Source: Ustulina deusta (lineage: Eukaryota; Ascomycota; Sordariomycetes; Xylariales; Xylariaceae). Taken from it: a stretch of DNA of 64,000 bases. The stretch spans positions 496,001 to 560,000 of the forward strand of contig JAJNNX010000012.1 of the NCBI GenBank assembly GCA_023159155.1, written 5' to 3'. How positions within the stretch are numbered: the stretch's first letter is position 1; each line of letters starts with the position of its first letter. Made by a program: the position numbers and the translations under genes. Shown piece by piece: positions 25,608 to 37,440 of the stretch. Under the pieces are notes generated by a model, which searched no databases, was not told the origin of the DNA, and saw only the letters and a list, made by a program, of their open reading frames with translations.

Positions 25608-26680
25608 TTACTGCGGGTTATCTCCGTCTTTGGTATCGGAAGAGGATGATGATGATGGCTTTGTAATTCGTCCGGGGTAACCTGGCAAGCCTGCTACGGG
25701 TGACTTTTCAGGCCCCTTTTCGTCTTCTTGTTTCTCCCCTTCTTCTATGCCATTGTCTACATTGGTTGTCTCTAAGCCGTCTAAAATGCCTAAACTGCCA
25801 ATTTTGCTTGGGTCGGAGCATTCTTCGTTGTTTAGTCTGCCTTCTAGGTGAGGGCTATCCGGAGCACATGATTGGGGTGCTATAGTGGCCGACTCCATCA
25901 CTGTCGGGGACTGGTTTATGAACATCATGTGCGATGAATGGTATCCCTCTCTTCTTACTTCCGTTTGGACTCGTGGCCTTCGATTACCTCTTGTAACGGC
26001 CATTGACTGCAGTACTGCTTGGCGCCGACTTCTTGATGTTCCATCCCCTGAAATTGTAATATCTGGCTGCTGTTGGCCCCCTAATCCTATTATTTAGTGA
26101 ATACAAGGGAATATACATGATAAGGCAACTTACTTGAGGAAATTAAGTTTACTGATCTTCCACTCAGTGGGGAGTAGCGCCAGCCACGTCCCGTACTGTT
26201 ATTGTAGAGTCGGTAGCTACCGGTGTGCTCGACATATCCCGGACTTATACGAACGGTAGGGAGCAGCTCTCTGTCAGCTCTCACTGCAGGATTTGTAGAT
26301 GAAGGAGAAAGAGAAGAAGGTGTCGGGTTTGTTGATGTTGAAGCAGAACCGACGGGAGATGGAATGGCGGTTGAATGCCCTTGGAAAGGCACGACAGAGG
26401 GAGCAGGCGGATTTATAGCAGATGAGACAACAGTTGACAAAAGAGGGGACGAAGATAGCTGAACCCTTGTTGATTCTGGAACTATTGGTGTTCGTGGAGG
26501 AGAATGTGAAGAGGAGGTTGAATTCGAATCCGAGACAGGGGGGGCAATAGGCTTTTGTATATTTGTAGCCCTAGCCCTAGCTTTTGAGGTATCGGCGGCG
26601 GAAGCTTGGGCTGTTTCGTGGTTTCTCTGTGCCTCCTGCAAATTTGTGTAATTTGTACTATCATAGCCTGATCTAGGCAT
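25608..26680 (-). CDS. Hypothetical Ser/Pro/Thr-rich low-complexity protein
   Basis: Two exons on the minus strand, 26680-26134 and 26086-25608, with a 47-nt intron (GTAAGT..AATAG), giving 341 residues. The join reads SVNLISS-R-LGGQQQPDIT. I chose the ATG at 26680 (MPRSGYDSTNYTNLQEAQ); another in-frame ATG at 26770 would add 30 residues. Residues 30-150 are dominated by Ser, Pro, Thr and Ala (for example SPSSTNPAV). There is no signal peptide, membrane segment or domain I can name. The exon-2 part is hydrophilic with basic patches (RSRRQA, RGNRRPRVQTEVRREG) and an acidic, Ser-rich C-terminus. Likely intrinsically disordered. The consistent splice phase over more than 1 kb is the main evidence that it is real. 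Confidence 0.55.
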
Positions 26681-28074
26681 TGTGACTAGCGAAGTGAAAG
26701 AGGCTATTTGATACTTGTAGATACCCGGGTCTAGCAAACGCAAGCTAGGTATAGCAAACTTCTCAAGCATGGGGCTTAAAATGAGCTCTGACTAAGCTGG
26801 CTGGAAGAATCAGGTTACCGAAACTTTTGTCTTTACGGGCAAAGTATGAAGAAGGTATCGTACGCAAGACTTGTGTTTGAATAGAAGCTTGGGGGTGAGG
26901 AGGAGGAGAGAGTGAGCAGTGTGATAGGGGGTTGCAAGTATATCCAATATAGAGATGGTCTTGATCTAAGACTACGGTGACGAGCAAGTAGCTCTTGCTT
27001 CCCAATAGCGGTGTCCGAACAGTAACAAGGCAATTCCCTCAGATCTAAATTTAACTGAGACTCCACGTGAGAATGTCGGATAACTAAAATGGACCTATGA
27101 ATGGGGAGTAGTTATGAGGTGGCATCAAGAAAGGCAGTGGCCAAGCAAAATTAGAATAAAAATAGGGGTATTATGGAACAACCTATTGTTTGTAGGGTTC
27201 CCTTGTGGCGCTTAGTGCCTACCTGGTCCTGGTACTTGTTAGATGAATCTGGACATAAGAGGTAGTGAGTTTGATATCATTAAGGGCGTCATGTACTAGT
27301 TCGTTCTGATTTTATCACGACACTTGGGGAGAGTTCTTGTCAGAGGTGCACAACTAGTGTGGTTCTGTAATGGCTTTAAATTCGTCGTGAATATACCGAA
27401 AGATGATCGTGGGAGCTAACCTTAGGGTTCAGAGAAACGATCGACTGGAACTCCAGGGGTATGGTCTAGCGGTCAAGATAACCACTACACATGGTATTCT
27501 CGCAACACAGAAGTTTTGGCTGAGTTAAGCCGAGATGCATCATGAACAACATTTGGCTGCTTCGTATGACTGAAAGAGAGATGTGTCGGTAAATACAACC
27601 TTGAACTTGAGAGCGAAATGAGCTGCGAATTTTAACGGATTGGTGCCTATGAAAATAAGTGGTTAGGGTACTACGATCAAGTTCGGTCGTGGCAATACAT
27701 GATTATTATTGTTCTCTATATATCCTTCTTCTATTGTGTTGCCACAGGTATAAATGAATTCTTATTGGTGGGCTAAGAGTCCTGCCTCCTATAATGAGGA
27801 CTGCTGGATAGGGCCAGGATCCGAGAGAAGCGAACAGTGGAGTATATCAACCCAAACATTAGGAGTTGGTTTGACCTTGTGAGGCGCTTCTACCCTGGGG
27901 ACCCCGAGCGTCTATTAGGACGGCCGCCGCAACAAGGAGCTCCTATGGAGAGAACATTGAATACCCGGGTGCATGGACCTAATGTTGGAAGGCAATTTAG
28001 GGACTATACGAGCTTACTAGAACACATGTCTGTGTGGAAAATGGATATTTTATTCATTACCAGGCCTATGGAAA
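26681..28074. other. Intergenic region between the 25.6-26.7 kb gene and NOP9
   Basis: About 1.4 kb. A tRNA box-A-like sequence occurs near 27458, without a foldable tRNA. The + frame at 27837-28091 overlaps the end of NOP9 and has no family features. Confidence 0.4.
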
Positions 28075-30246
28075 CTATGCCACACCCCTGACACTTTTCC
28101 TCCGATGATTGCTTTCCTTCCCTGCCCATCTGTTTGCATCCACCTTGATACTGTTGGGATTGTCATATTGTAGCCCGTTAGGTTTTGATCGCCGGCCCGG
28201 GATATTGGGCTTGGATTGTCGGTCAGGTATGTTCTTCTCCAGTACTGAGTCGACTTCTTTAACCCACGCAATCCAATCCACTCTTCTATTTCTCCACAAG
28301 TCTCCTTTCCAGTTTCTCCATATTCGACGGCCTGTAAAAGAATCCCGAAGTTCCTGCTCGTGTTGTCCCAACTCTGCCATGATAGATTCTTTTATGTGGA
28401 AGGGTAGGGATATACCTTCACTCCTCGACGGTACCGTGATGATAGCGGATAGAACCTTGTTCCCGTGCTCTGAATTGATTAGTTTCATGATGTGGGGTCG
28501 CAAGGCCGCGACTAATGCCTTGTGGAAGATTTTATTTTGAGATGGTGTCGAAAGTGCATCAACTATAACGTGTGAAGTAGGCGCAGATGAGGTCGCAAGC
28601 TCAAGGATCTGTTCCTCCGAGAGTGCTGCTATCGATGCTTGAATTGCCTTGCGTGGGGATTCCGGTATAGCAAGCATTGCTGTAACTAGATGAGATCCGT
28701 GAGACACCAAAGCCGAGCGATTCTTTGCCAGAGGCTCGTGCTGCTTTTCGCCGTCACCTTTTGACGATGGGGGCAAACAAAACTGGGGTACGAGTGACTT
28801 AGAGTCGTCTCCACATTCTTCAACCAGGCGTTTGGTTATAGCCTTTACTTCGTGAGACGCTTGGCGCGCTTGACAACGCTCAATCAAAGCTTTGATCACA
28901 TTGAACCTCGACAAACCAACTAGCCTGCCAAACTCGGGTAATGTTTGTTTGACTACCCCCATCAAGTCTTCTTTGCTTAGTCGATTTAAGACACAGATCG
29001 CTGGGTAGCATGCAATGTCATTGCGCAAAAGGCTAGACATCCGGGGTTCTAGAATCTGCTTGTATAGCACCTTGAAAACTTTCCCCGGACTGTGAATAAT
29101 CAGTGTTTCCAAGAGACGGGAGCCGATAGCGTCGTATAACATAGAGTTGACAAAGTCAGATGCTGGAGTCGTAGCATCCTTAAGCGAATCGGGTGCGCCT
29201 GGCAGGAGGTGCCACAGCAGAGTCATCTCTCCGGACTCGTCGCCTGACTTGGAGTTCAAGGTAATGTCGAGCTCCAACAGCAGTTGAAGAACTGGATTGC
29301 CAGTAGGATGCGTTGCCAGGACTCGCAATTCGGTCGGGCTCATACCCGAAACTGAGTCACCTATGATCTTTCTTGTCGCCAAGTTGAACGAGCTGGGGAC
29401 GGCACGCAACTGACTGTCTACTTCGGTCCCACTGTTGAACTTCCACGGTGCCGATATCTTTTCTTTCTTCTTGCTATGAACTAGCGATTTGGTCTGCGCC
29501 TGGTCTAGGGGTCGGCCAGATAGGACAAGCAACAACACTCGTAGGGTGTGAGAAGCGAATCTGTCAGTCAGCAGGAAGGCTAGCCGTCCTTCAAGCTCAT
29601 CGAGGGTCAGGAGGACGAGCTCCTCCATGGATGGGAGAGGCGTGTCATCCGGGTCTTCGTCCTCGGCGGGCATGTCGTCGCGCTCGCCCCCCAGTTCTCT
29701 TGTGACGATCGGAGCGGATTGCAGAAAGAGCGTCTCGCAGCAATGGCTTGCGAACCGATGTTGAACAAGGTTGAGGAAGTGGCCGGCAAACTGCTCGAAC
29801 AGCTTCTTCTTCTGTCTCGTGTTGGACATGAGAATCAGGCGCTCCATCAAGCGTGAACAGGATTGACTGCATGCCAGCTTGAGCTCCTTGCCCTGGGCTT
29901 CTGCGAAGACACTTGCTAGGAATAACTGGCGTTCCTCTTGCGAGGGGAAGTTGTCGATGTCGAGCTGTTCGTCGACGGATCGGAAGTACTCCTGCTCCTG
30001 GTCGGAGAGCATGCCGAAGAACTCGCGCTCGTCTGGGAGAAGGCCGCCGGCCGTCTGAGATGGTTCGTAGCTATGTTCGAATCCGGGGGCTTGGTCGCCG
30101 GTGCCATGGCCGCCGGTGGCTTCGTCTTCGTTGCGTCGCCGCCTCTTGGCTGTCTGTATCGACTCGTCTGGTGCTGCCTCATCCTGTTGCCGTTTCTTCT
30201 TTCGCTCTTCGCGGATTGCCTGTCTTTTTGAGCGTGGCTTCGGCAT
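28075..30246 (-). CDS. NOP9: Nucleolar pre-rRNA-binding Pumilio-repeat protein Nop9
   Basis: An intronless 723-residue Nop9 orthologue, a nucleolar factor that binds the 20S/35S pre-rRNA and is needed for 18S rRNA maturation in the small-subunit processome. The N-terminus is basic with nuclear-signal-like runs (MPKPRSKRQAIREERKKKRQ and KRRRRNED). Pumilio-type helical repeats follow: LKLACSQSCSRLMERLIL, QHRFASHCCETLFLQSAP, TDRFASHTLRVLLLVLSG, and further degenerate copies through NSMLYDAIGSRLLETLII and SEHGNKVLSAIITV. An acidic loop (AEDEDPDDTP) between repeats and the PWKF insert are characteristic of fungal Nop9. The C-terminus is basic. Length and order fit the family. The ATG is directly preceded, 15 nt away, by the stop codon of a small ORF on the same strand. 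Confidence 0.94.
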   Translation of the reverse strand: MPKPRSKRQAIREERKKKRQQDEAAPDESIQTAKRRRRNEDEATGGHGTGDQAPGFEHSYEPSQTAGGLLPDEREFFGMLSDQEQEYFRSVDEQLDIDNFPSQEERQLFLASVFAEAQGKELKLACSQSCSRLMERLILMSNTRQKKKLFEQFAGHFLNLVQHRFASHCCETLFLQSAPIVTRELGGERDDMPAEDEDPDDTPLPSMEELVLLTLDELEGRLAFLLTDRFASHTLRVLLLVLSGRPLDQAQTKSLVHSKKKEKISAPWKFNSGTEVDSQLRAVPSSFNLATRKIIGDSVSGMSPTELRVLATHPTGNPVLQLLLELDITLNSKSGDESGEMTLLWHLLPGAPDSLKDATTPASDFVNSMLYDAIGSRLLETLIIHSPGKVFKVLYKQILEPRMSSLLRNDIACYPAICVLNRLSKEDLMGVVKQTLPEFGRLVGLSRFNVIKALIERCQARQASHEVKAITKRLVEECGDDSKSLVPQFCLPPSSKGDGEKQHEPLAKNRSALVSHGSHLVTAMLAIPESPRKAIQASIAALSEEQILELATSSAPTSHVIVDALSTPSQNKIFHKALVAALRPHIMKLINSEHGNKVLSAIITVPSRSEGISLPFHIKESIMAELGQHEQELRDSFTGRRIWRNWKGDLWRNRRVDWIAWVKEVDSVLEKNIPDRQSKPNIPGRRSKPNGLQYDNPNSIKVDANRWAGKESNHRRKSVRGVA

Positions 30247-30261
30247 TTCTGTGTGTATGGA

Positions 30262-30531
30262 TCACTGAAAGCGCATTAGAGGCGGTGCTTTGAATGAGAG
30301 TGTTGTCACGGTGAGGTTCTGTTGTTTCGCAATATGTTGCTGCTGTGCCTGCTCAGTAGATTGGGCGGTCGGTAGACCTATAGGTATGCCTGCAGGTGTC
30401 GCCAAAATAATTTTCTGGATAAGAGCAACGCCCCGGGCCGATAAGGCGATACGCGAAGAAATGGAGGGGGATCCCCCCCCACTTGTGAGCGCTTTCTCCA
30501 GCTTGTCCCAGTGGGCAGGTGCTGGTAGCAT
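30262..30531 (-). CDS. Small ORF of 89 codons immediately upstream of NOP9
   Basis: Minus-strand open frame from ATG 30531 (MLPAPAHWDKLEKALTSGGG) to a stop at 30262, 15 nt before the NOP9 start and on the same strand. The peptide is Ala/Ser/Pro-rich with a central segment ALSARGVALIQKIILATPAG, and the G/C-rich codon pattern resembles that of a real gene. It could be a short independent protein, a long upstream ORF in the NOP9 leader, or chance. No domain is recognised. Nothing in the sequence shows transcription. Confidence 0.4.
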   Translation of the reverse strand: MLPAPAHWDKLEKALTSGGGSPSISSRIALSARGVALIQKIILATPAGIPIGLPTAQSTEQAQQQHIAKQQNLTVTTLSFKAPPLMRFQ

Positions 30532-31184
30532 AAAGGTGGGGAAAGCACAGTCGGATTCCCACTGTATTTAGCTGGCAGGCTTACGCTGCAGACCGTCCAT
30601 TGACAAGAAAACATCTTTTTGGCCTTGCAAGCCACTTTTTGTCCCACGCAGCCACGCCTGGAGGTACCTAAGTAACCTTGTCTAGCAGGGGCAAGGGCTG
30701 ATGTTAGCGCGCTACAGGTTGGCGCTCAACCAACCCGATTACTTCTGACTACCTATCTAGCTGCCGCCAGGAGCCACAGAGATTACACACAGGTGTTTTG
30801 TTGAACGTCAACAACAACTACTACCTAAGTACCTAGTAGATACTGAGGCAGACCAATCATCATTATGGAAACTCAGCTAGACGAGCACCTATCCTGCCTC
30901 CCGAGTTGGCGTACTCTATTGAAGGAAGTAATGCCTGAGATCGCCGAGAATAGCAAACAAAGATGGGCGGCTGGATAATACTGGGAATTAACTAAGTAGG
31001 GTAGAGATGCCTAAGATTCAACTTGCGAGATCACGTAATTACGCTCAAGCCCAACTATTAAGTGCTTGATTAGCAAGTGAAGCAGAGTGCCCATCGATCA
31101 GTAACAGTCATTCTTCGAGCTACTCAACACAAATCGATACGCGTCGGACCAAGCCTGCTGCAGCTGGTATCAGATGAGACTACC
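30532..31184. other. Intergenic region
   Basis: Upstream sequence of NOP9 and the small ORF, with TAGGTACCTA-type words around 30660 and 30825. No gene is seen. Confidence 0.5.
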
Positions 31185-31880
31185 ATCATGGGAGCAACAT
31201 GGCCACTCTTGCAGGCATCTTTCGGGTTCATCGCGTTGATTTACTTTCGTCTCCAATCCGTGGCAAACTCGCTTCTATATCAAAGACTACAGAAAGCCGG
31301 CAAGGCTAGCCCAGCGCTTCCAACACATGACAATTTTCGTCCGTGGCCCATAGCCGACTCGCCTCTCATCCTAATAGATTACCGGCTTGAAAACCGGCCA
31401 CCAGTCACGAGTGGACAGGACGCGTGAAGCCGCCGACGCTTCCCGCTCTCATTGAAGAGATGCTCACCTTCCGTGACATCCTGCAGGAGAAGAGTCAGAA
31501 CAAGGACATAATTATCCTAGAATCGTTTGCACTAGCCTTAATGAACGATGTAATTGGCCCCGTCCTCTCGATTTCCTACCCGAACGATTCCTCGTTGGAC
31601 TCTAGCACGAACTGTATCCGCCCAAGGGCACCTGGCGAGTCTTCGAGATAGGCGTGAGGAACTGTACGGGTCAGGCCTTCGCCGTGAAAGAACTGCGCAC
31701 GTTCCTCGCTTTATTCGCTAGGGAATTCGACTTCTAGGAGTGCTACGATGAGGTATATGCAGAAGAGAAGGTCAATCTCACGCATGTGTATAACGCGGAG
31801 GCATTTTTCATCGAACCGGGTTCGGCGCACCCCCGAGGGAAATTCCCATGTAGAATCTCGCTTAGCCAGTACGCGAGCGC
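31185..31880 (+). pseudogene. Cytochrome P450 relic with intact heme motif but stops, frameshift and large deletion
   Basis: Remains of a fungal P450 monooxygenase. 31424-31575 encodes a middle segment (TLPALIEEMLTFRDILQEKS, then LALMNDVIG). After a +1 frame shift near 31577 the C-terminal part begins (DFLPERFLVGL), runs through a TAG at 31603 into HELYPPKGTWRVFE and the heme-ligand motif FEIGVRNCTG with its Cys codon at 31663-31665, then the L-helix AFAVKELRTFLALFAREFDF, a second TAG at 31735 and the terminal PCRIS segment at about 31840-31870. The I helix (AGxxT) and the ExxR motif are missing, so roughly 200 residues have been lost. A hydrophobic frame at 31185-31423 may be the old membrane anchor, less certainly. 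Non-functional as it stands. Confidence 0.8.
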
Positions 31881-34400
31881 AAGCTCTTGGGGATCGGTTT
31901 AAAAATAGTGTAATTGCAGTGTTATTGCGAAGGGTTATGCCGATCCTTTCGTGGTTATCATTGAAGTTTAATATGCTAGAGAGTGCAAATACGACTAGGC
32001 TAGCGAATGGATGCACGTCAGTGTCAACTTTCCCTTGACCTAGTGCAGTTGCAATATCTCCACGATGCCTCATGTCGGCGTAATAAAACATGGTGAGTGG
32101 TAAATACCTAATGAAGGGACTGTCCTTCCGTATGCGTGTCCTTGCCACGCCTTCAATTGGTGTGTTTGTGTAACAACCCGGGAGCAAACAAGCGTACCTA
32201 CAAACAGAGACTAGGCAACCGGACATGCACTTGGGAAATCTTTGTTCTCGTGCCCTTCTATCAGTCCATTTCTCCTTCCTCTTCTATTTTCAATCTCGTA
32301 GCCATCTTGCTCCCATCAAGACTGGTGAAACGGCGACAAAGCATCAAGATTCAACTAACCCTCGATCTCAGCGTCCTTGTAGCACACGACTTATTTCACT
32401 GACCCAGATCAACTATAATATTTCTCTCTCGCAGGCGTATCCAACCTGGTTGTTCCCATGCATTCCACCGTATCGGGACATCACCGTAGAGGAGTAAGTC
32501 CTCTCGTGGCCGCACCTTTTCCATTCCAGTGCTGTGCAATAGATGACCACAGCTTGCACAAGATGTCCAAAAATGAAATCACATTGGTTGAGGGCACTTA
32601 TTCAGATACCCATGAAAAAATACCACAGCACCTCTGATGCAGTAATTCACTACTTACGCCTGAGTCCCTTGATTATTCTGAGATGATCACTTCGCTAACA
32701 TCGATACCTCGCTATCCTCGAGCAGCACGCGTCACCTCTAGCGCTCCTAGGTAGTCGCAAAGACTCTACGACGTTTCCTGCAACGAGTGTTCTCATTGAG
32801 ATCTTGTCCGCCTGGGTTTAGAGTCGCTATATCGAGTACGTGCCACGACGCTATATCAGCCGACCGCGAGTTTGATCGATTCGAGATGATCTAAACAGCA
32901 CCGAAGATATAGGAGAGAAACAGTGTATGTGGCTTAGCTCACTACCTTGGTGAATAGTATCGGGGCTTTCCGGGGTAGTATGAGAACCGAGTGCCCAAGT
33001 TGGAAAGCCCTGGTGTTATCCGTGTTAAAGGAGGTTCCCGTTAATCTCATTTGGTGACAGTGGCCCTTTTTTGATAGTAGACCGTGCCTTGCGCAAAGGT
33101 CGGATGGCCATGCCATGGTCTCAGCTTTGTCGCTCTACACGTGTGGACCGCTCCTTGCCATGAGTTGTCACCGTAATGTGGGAATAGAGCTCGAGAGACG
33201 ATGTGCATCATCCACCTTGATATGAGGGGTGCATTCATAGTAGGAATGAATATAAAAGGAATATGGGAGATGGGGCAGTACAGCCAAGCAAAACGAGAGT
33301 CATCCACATGGAGTGTGCGAACCTGAAAATTCATACCAAGCTCTCTCGCGCTGGGCCAGGCCAGCGAATACCTGGACAAGAGATACAGCAGGTTGGTCAT
33401 TGTCTAGTACTGGTCATCTCCGCGGCGTTCGATGCGACCGACTTATCTAAGATACAGCCAGAAATACAACCATTGGGAAACACCACGTCATGCCAAAGCA
33501 GTGTCAGGGCGTGTCCTGTGTCGATTGTCGTGTGTCGATATGTCATAGATCTTAGCGCTGGGAAGATTTCGGTATCACTTCCTCTGATGTCATGGGCATC
33601 AAACAACGTGAAACTGTCCACTAAAATTGACATTGGCGAGCCAGCCCGTTTTCTGCGCTGAAAAGCAACCCCAATTCAAGTTAGATTACTATCTTGTGTT
33701 CTTCACCCTGTGCGGCCACAATTACTCCTGCGACCGAAAAGCTACCTACGCAACCGGTATCACCGCCACATCGTCATATGGAAAAACACCGATCAGTCCA
33801 TGACATAACAGCTCCATACAAGCAGTCCCATGCAACGAAGTCAAGACAGCTGTATCTTTTGCAGTGTTAGAAAGGCGGATAGAGAAGCAATGATAACCAC
33901 GAAATGGTTCGGATTGGCCGTGGCATGGTACAACGAGGGGGGGGCAAGAACCTGCTTTGAATAGCTCATCACCACTCGTTAGCTTAATCAGTACGACGAT
34001 GAGTGGCTTTTCGTCTCTAAAAGTTGAGAGGATGAAGTTAGATTCTATATCGACAGATTGTGGCCGCCCGAACTACTAGGTTTAAGCGATCTTTGATGAG
34101 AAACCTGTTCCCGATAGCGATCACGATGAATGAAGCCGGATAGGGTAGGGGGAATCGTCACCTATGGAGGCTTGCCGATGCAAATGAGCCGCGACGTTAC
34201 AATAGCGTTGTTCAAGTTAAGGGATGAAGGATACTCGGCAATCGATGGTAGCCACACCTTTTGGACAGGTGATCGCAAGCCGCCACTCACGGTCCGATTG
34301 ATTACGGCTTCACGTGCGCGCAGCGTTCGGGCGGGTGCCGGAAAAAAGAGGAGCGCTTCCCCTGTCGTGGGGCATCGCCAAGACTAGCGCTGTCGTTGCG
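31881..34400. other. Gene-poor region downstream of the P450 relic
   Basis: No supported gene. Open frames at 32225-32497, 33047-33400 (-) and 33263-33661 (+) lack motifs and codon bias. Possibly decayed sequence of the same age as the P450 relic. Confidence 0.4.
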
Positions 34401-37400
34401 CCGTGGGCGCAAGTCGCACGCACTCTTTCATCGAATATGCCGAAACGTTATTAGCGACTGTGCCTCAACATTGACAACTCCGCCACTCTGGGACTTGAAG
34501 GAGCGATTAATTAGTTTTTACCGAGAGTGCGAGTGACCTTGTTGCCGAGGACGTGGCTTGTGAGTTGGTTGCTCTGAGTTCTAGTTAGATCCAGAACCGC
34601 AGGTCAAGTCTGAGTCTGGAATATGCTAGAAACATATTCGGAGAGGGCTTCAATCATCGCTATCTTTTCCTGGCAAGATTAGATGCCGATCCTCTTGTTA
34701 TAACTTGGGGAGAGAGTTGTGCTCTATGATATTGCCATAAGAGGCAGGACTACGTTGGTGTGGCACCCTCGGCAGCAACTCGGCGGTGAATCCTGTCGTC
34801 CAAGGTTTCTTTGCACTAGGCGCCTTTCAGACAAAATTGGCAACACAGTTGATGTGGAGGAGCAGAGGCATCTGCAGGTCATGCATGCATGGTATGGGTT
34901 GAGTCGGCGCCCATCAGGTGGCACTCGAGGCTTGCTCAAAGTCGCAACCAATACCTAGCTTCCAGCTTAAGTCCATCCTCGATGTAGTCGTACAGAGTCC
35001 TGATGCCGCCTTCGTTCTCATCGGCGTGAGCTTATAACTCGGGCTGGCAATAGTGCCCGCAGAAATAGGACATACGCATACAACAGGTAGCAACCGTTTC
35101 TTAGATGAAAAAGTTGATCTGTTTTACTGACCAGTAGATGAGCTCGTTCGCAGACCAATCGGCAGCTTACCAACAGCATCACTGACTATTCCTTTCATTA
35201 AACTCTATCGGTATATACTAGAAACACGGTTTCAGCAGCCGGTGAGCGTGGGTCCAAATCCCTCGCAAATTCCTACCTTAGGTAGGTCCAATCCTTGAAA
35301 TAGAGGTAGGTATGCCACTTGTGATTTGCAGCTGGCAGATTAGGCCAAGTGCCCTTCAACATGTGTGGATAACGTTCCCCATTTTCGAATCTGTTCCTTG
35401 CATACACACTAGGTATCGGAAGTGATCGACAGACCCACGTCGCGTGCAGATGGCTTGTTTGATGGAACCAGGTACCTGGGCCGATCCCTTCCGTTTTGTG
35501 TCTGTCCCACTTAGCACGACGCGGCGATACCAATCAACGTGCCCCGAATTCTGCTTGGTACGGGATAAAAGGAAACAATTAACATCAGAGACCAAGATCA
35601 ACCTGGGCTAAATACAACTCAATCTAATGATATCCACATCCACATGTCTAGGAATGGTATTAATAAGCAGTCATGAGGAACATGTTATGCACATTTTATA
35701 GGTTCGTTGTCTTTGGGGTTTTCCAACTTTTGCCAGTCTTTCAAGCCGGCAGCCTGTGAATTCTCGCAGACCCGATGATATCATAACAGGGCAATTTCTT
35801 GCGCGTGTCCTCCTACACTGGACAAATATCATTTTAATTCTGACACATGTGAGCCTCTTGATATACACACGGCGTTAGGAGTACTACACTAGCTACTTGT
35901 AAAGCATCGTCCAGCATGAAACGGACCCAACTGTTTGGGTTTCACTCCTCCCCGTAGTTATATTATACGGCGCGTGCTACCCCAACTCAGACACAGGCAA
36001 AATTTTTGTAGCCAATAAATCGTGAGATCTCAACAATTGCATTCTACAATGTCAAACTAACGAGCTAATAACTTGTTCATAACCCTTAATGCTTGTCTAT
36101 ATAGGCTGCTTTGCCACTTTAACATCGATGATTTACTCCGCACACATTTCATCCATGGCATTCTAAAGATAAACCTCCATTATAAACATTGATGAGAGGA
36201 AGTACTTCCCGCTTGAAAGTTTTCGATTGTGTTAGAGTGAATTGTGCATGGAAGATAAATAATGGTCCTAGGTCTGACTTAGATGGAAAGTCATATACAG
36301 ATGTATATGGGAAAAGGTCTGACTTAGAATGGAGTGAATTTCCCTAACTATAACACGCCATTATACACAACTTAAAGAAGCACGAATGTCGTAGCTTCTA
36401 ATGTTTCAATCGGTGAATGACGATAGATATTTCGGAACAATCGGCTTTGCTAACTTCAAAACCTGAGAGGAAACCGCATCCTATCTTGAAGTGAAGGGTA
36501 TTATTACTTGGTGAGTTTGTTGCCCCTTTAAACCCGTTGCAACGCAGCTGGCCTAGAACTCGTGAGTTTTTGCTATGTGGAGGAGGCTACTTAAAACTGT
36601 ATAGATGTGATTTAGACGTGGCCCTACTAGCCTTGATAAAGCATTTGTTGAGCAGGTTTGAAAATTAAAAATTCAGGACATTTAACGCCACCCTATGTTT
36701 CGACACTTCAGGTGCTACAGATTGGGAAACTCAAGCAATCATAAAAACTACTTGTGCATATCAGATACATGCAGTTTGTTGCTATCATCGCTCTTATAGG
36801 AAGCGAGGGGGTCTTGAAAAGTTGGCAAGTAATCAGGTGACGGGACAGTTCGAGCTTCTCCACAGCATCTCATTTGGCCTACCAGAAAAGTTCAACATAA
36901 AACCTCTTATTGGTCGAATGAAGATTGTCGACAAAATTTGTGGCTTGTAACTAATATGGGCAGGTCAAACCAACCTCAAGCCATTGCGGCACGGGGTTTA
37001 CGGAGGCTCTCCGGACAATTCAGGTGTATACCCATAATAGGTAGACGTTCACTTGACCTTACCATGTCTCCCCATATCCTTTCATAACCTGCTTTTGGAA
37101 TAACTCCCGAAGGTGCATGTGTCCGACGATCCTCTAAATATAACCCTTGTCTAGCGCGATCTTCACCAACAGGGTATTGCCAAGGCTTCTTGCTCCTCCA
37201 TTCGCTGCGCCGTGTACAACAACAATAAATGTTACCAACTGAGACCGCTCCCCCTGGCCAGAACAGGAAGGTGAAGTATGACAGGCCAAATAACATATCC
37301 TCACGATGCTTGACTACCAAAGCCACCAGGATGACAGTCATAGTATGCCCGTAACGTTTCTTCGGGGCGTCAAGGGATCGGGGCCCACCGATGTTCATAG

Positions 37401-37430
37401 GAATATATCATATGAGGTCGGAAACAGCTG
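34401..37430. other. AT-rich gene-poor region left of the GH64 gene
   Basis: About 3 kb, AT-rich from 35600 to 36950. A short direct repeat of aggtctgacttaga occurs at about 36270 and 36315. The minus frame at 36976-37398 (140 codons) has no recognisable features and no splice partner that I could find. Confidence 0.4.
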
Positions 37431-37440
37431 TATATAATGA
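37431..37440 (+). promoter_or_regulatory. TATA-like element before the GH64 gene
   Basis: TATATAATGA about 200 nt upstream of the ATG at 37641, followed by a pyrimidine-rich leader. A plausible core promoter; no transcription start is visible from sequence. Confidence 0.4.

Noticed and set aside
31711..32226. 171-codon minus-strand open frame
   Set aside because: It is largely antisense to the C-terminal part of the P450 relic and has no motifs of its own.
35235..35275. T-arm-like sequence (GGGTCCAAATCCC)
   Set aside because: No matching acceptor, D or anticodon arm can be folded around it, so it is not a tRNA.
36976..37398. 140-codon minus-strand frame divergent to the GH64 gene
   Set aside because: No domain, no consistent codon bias and no splice partner; probably chance.
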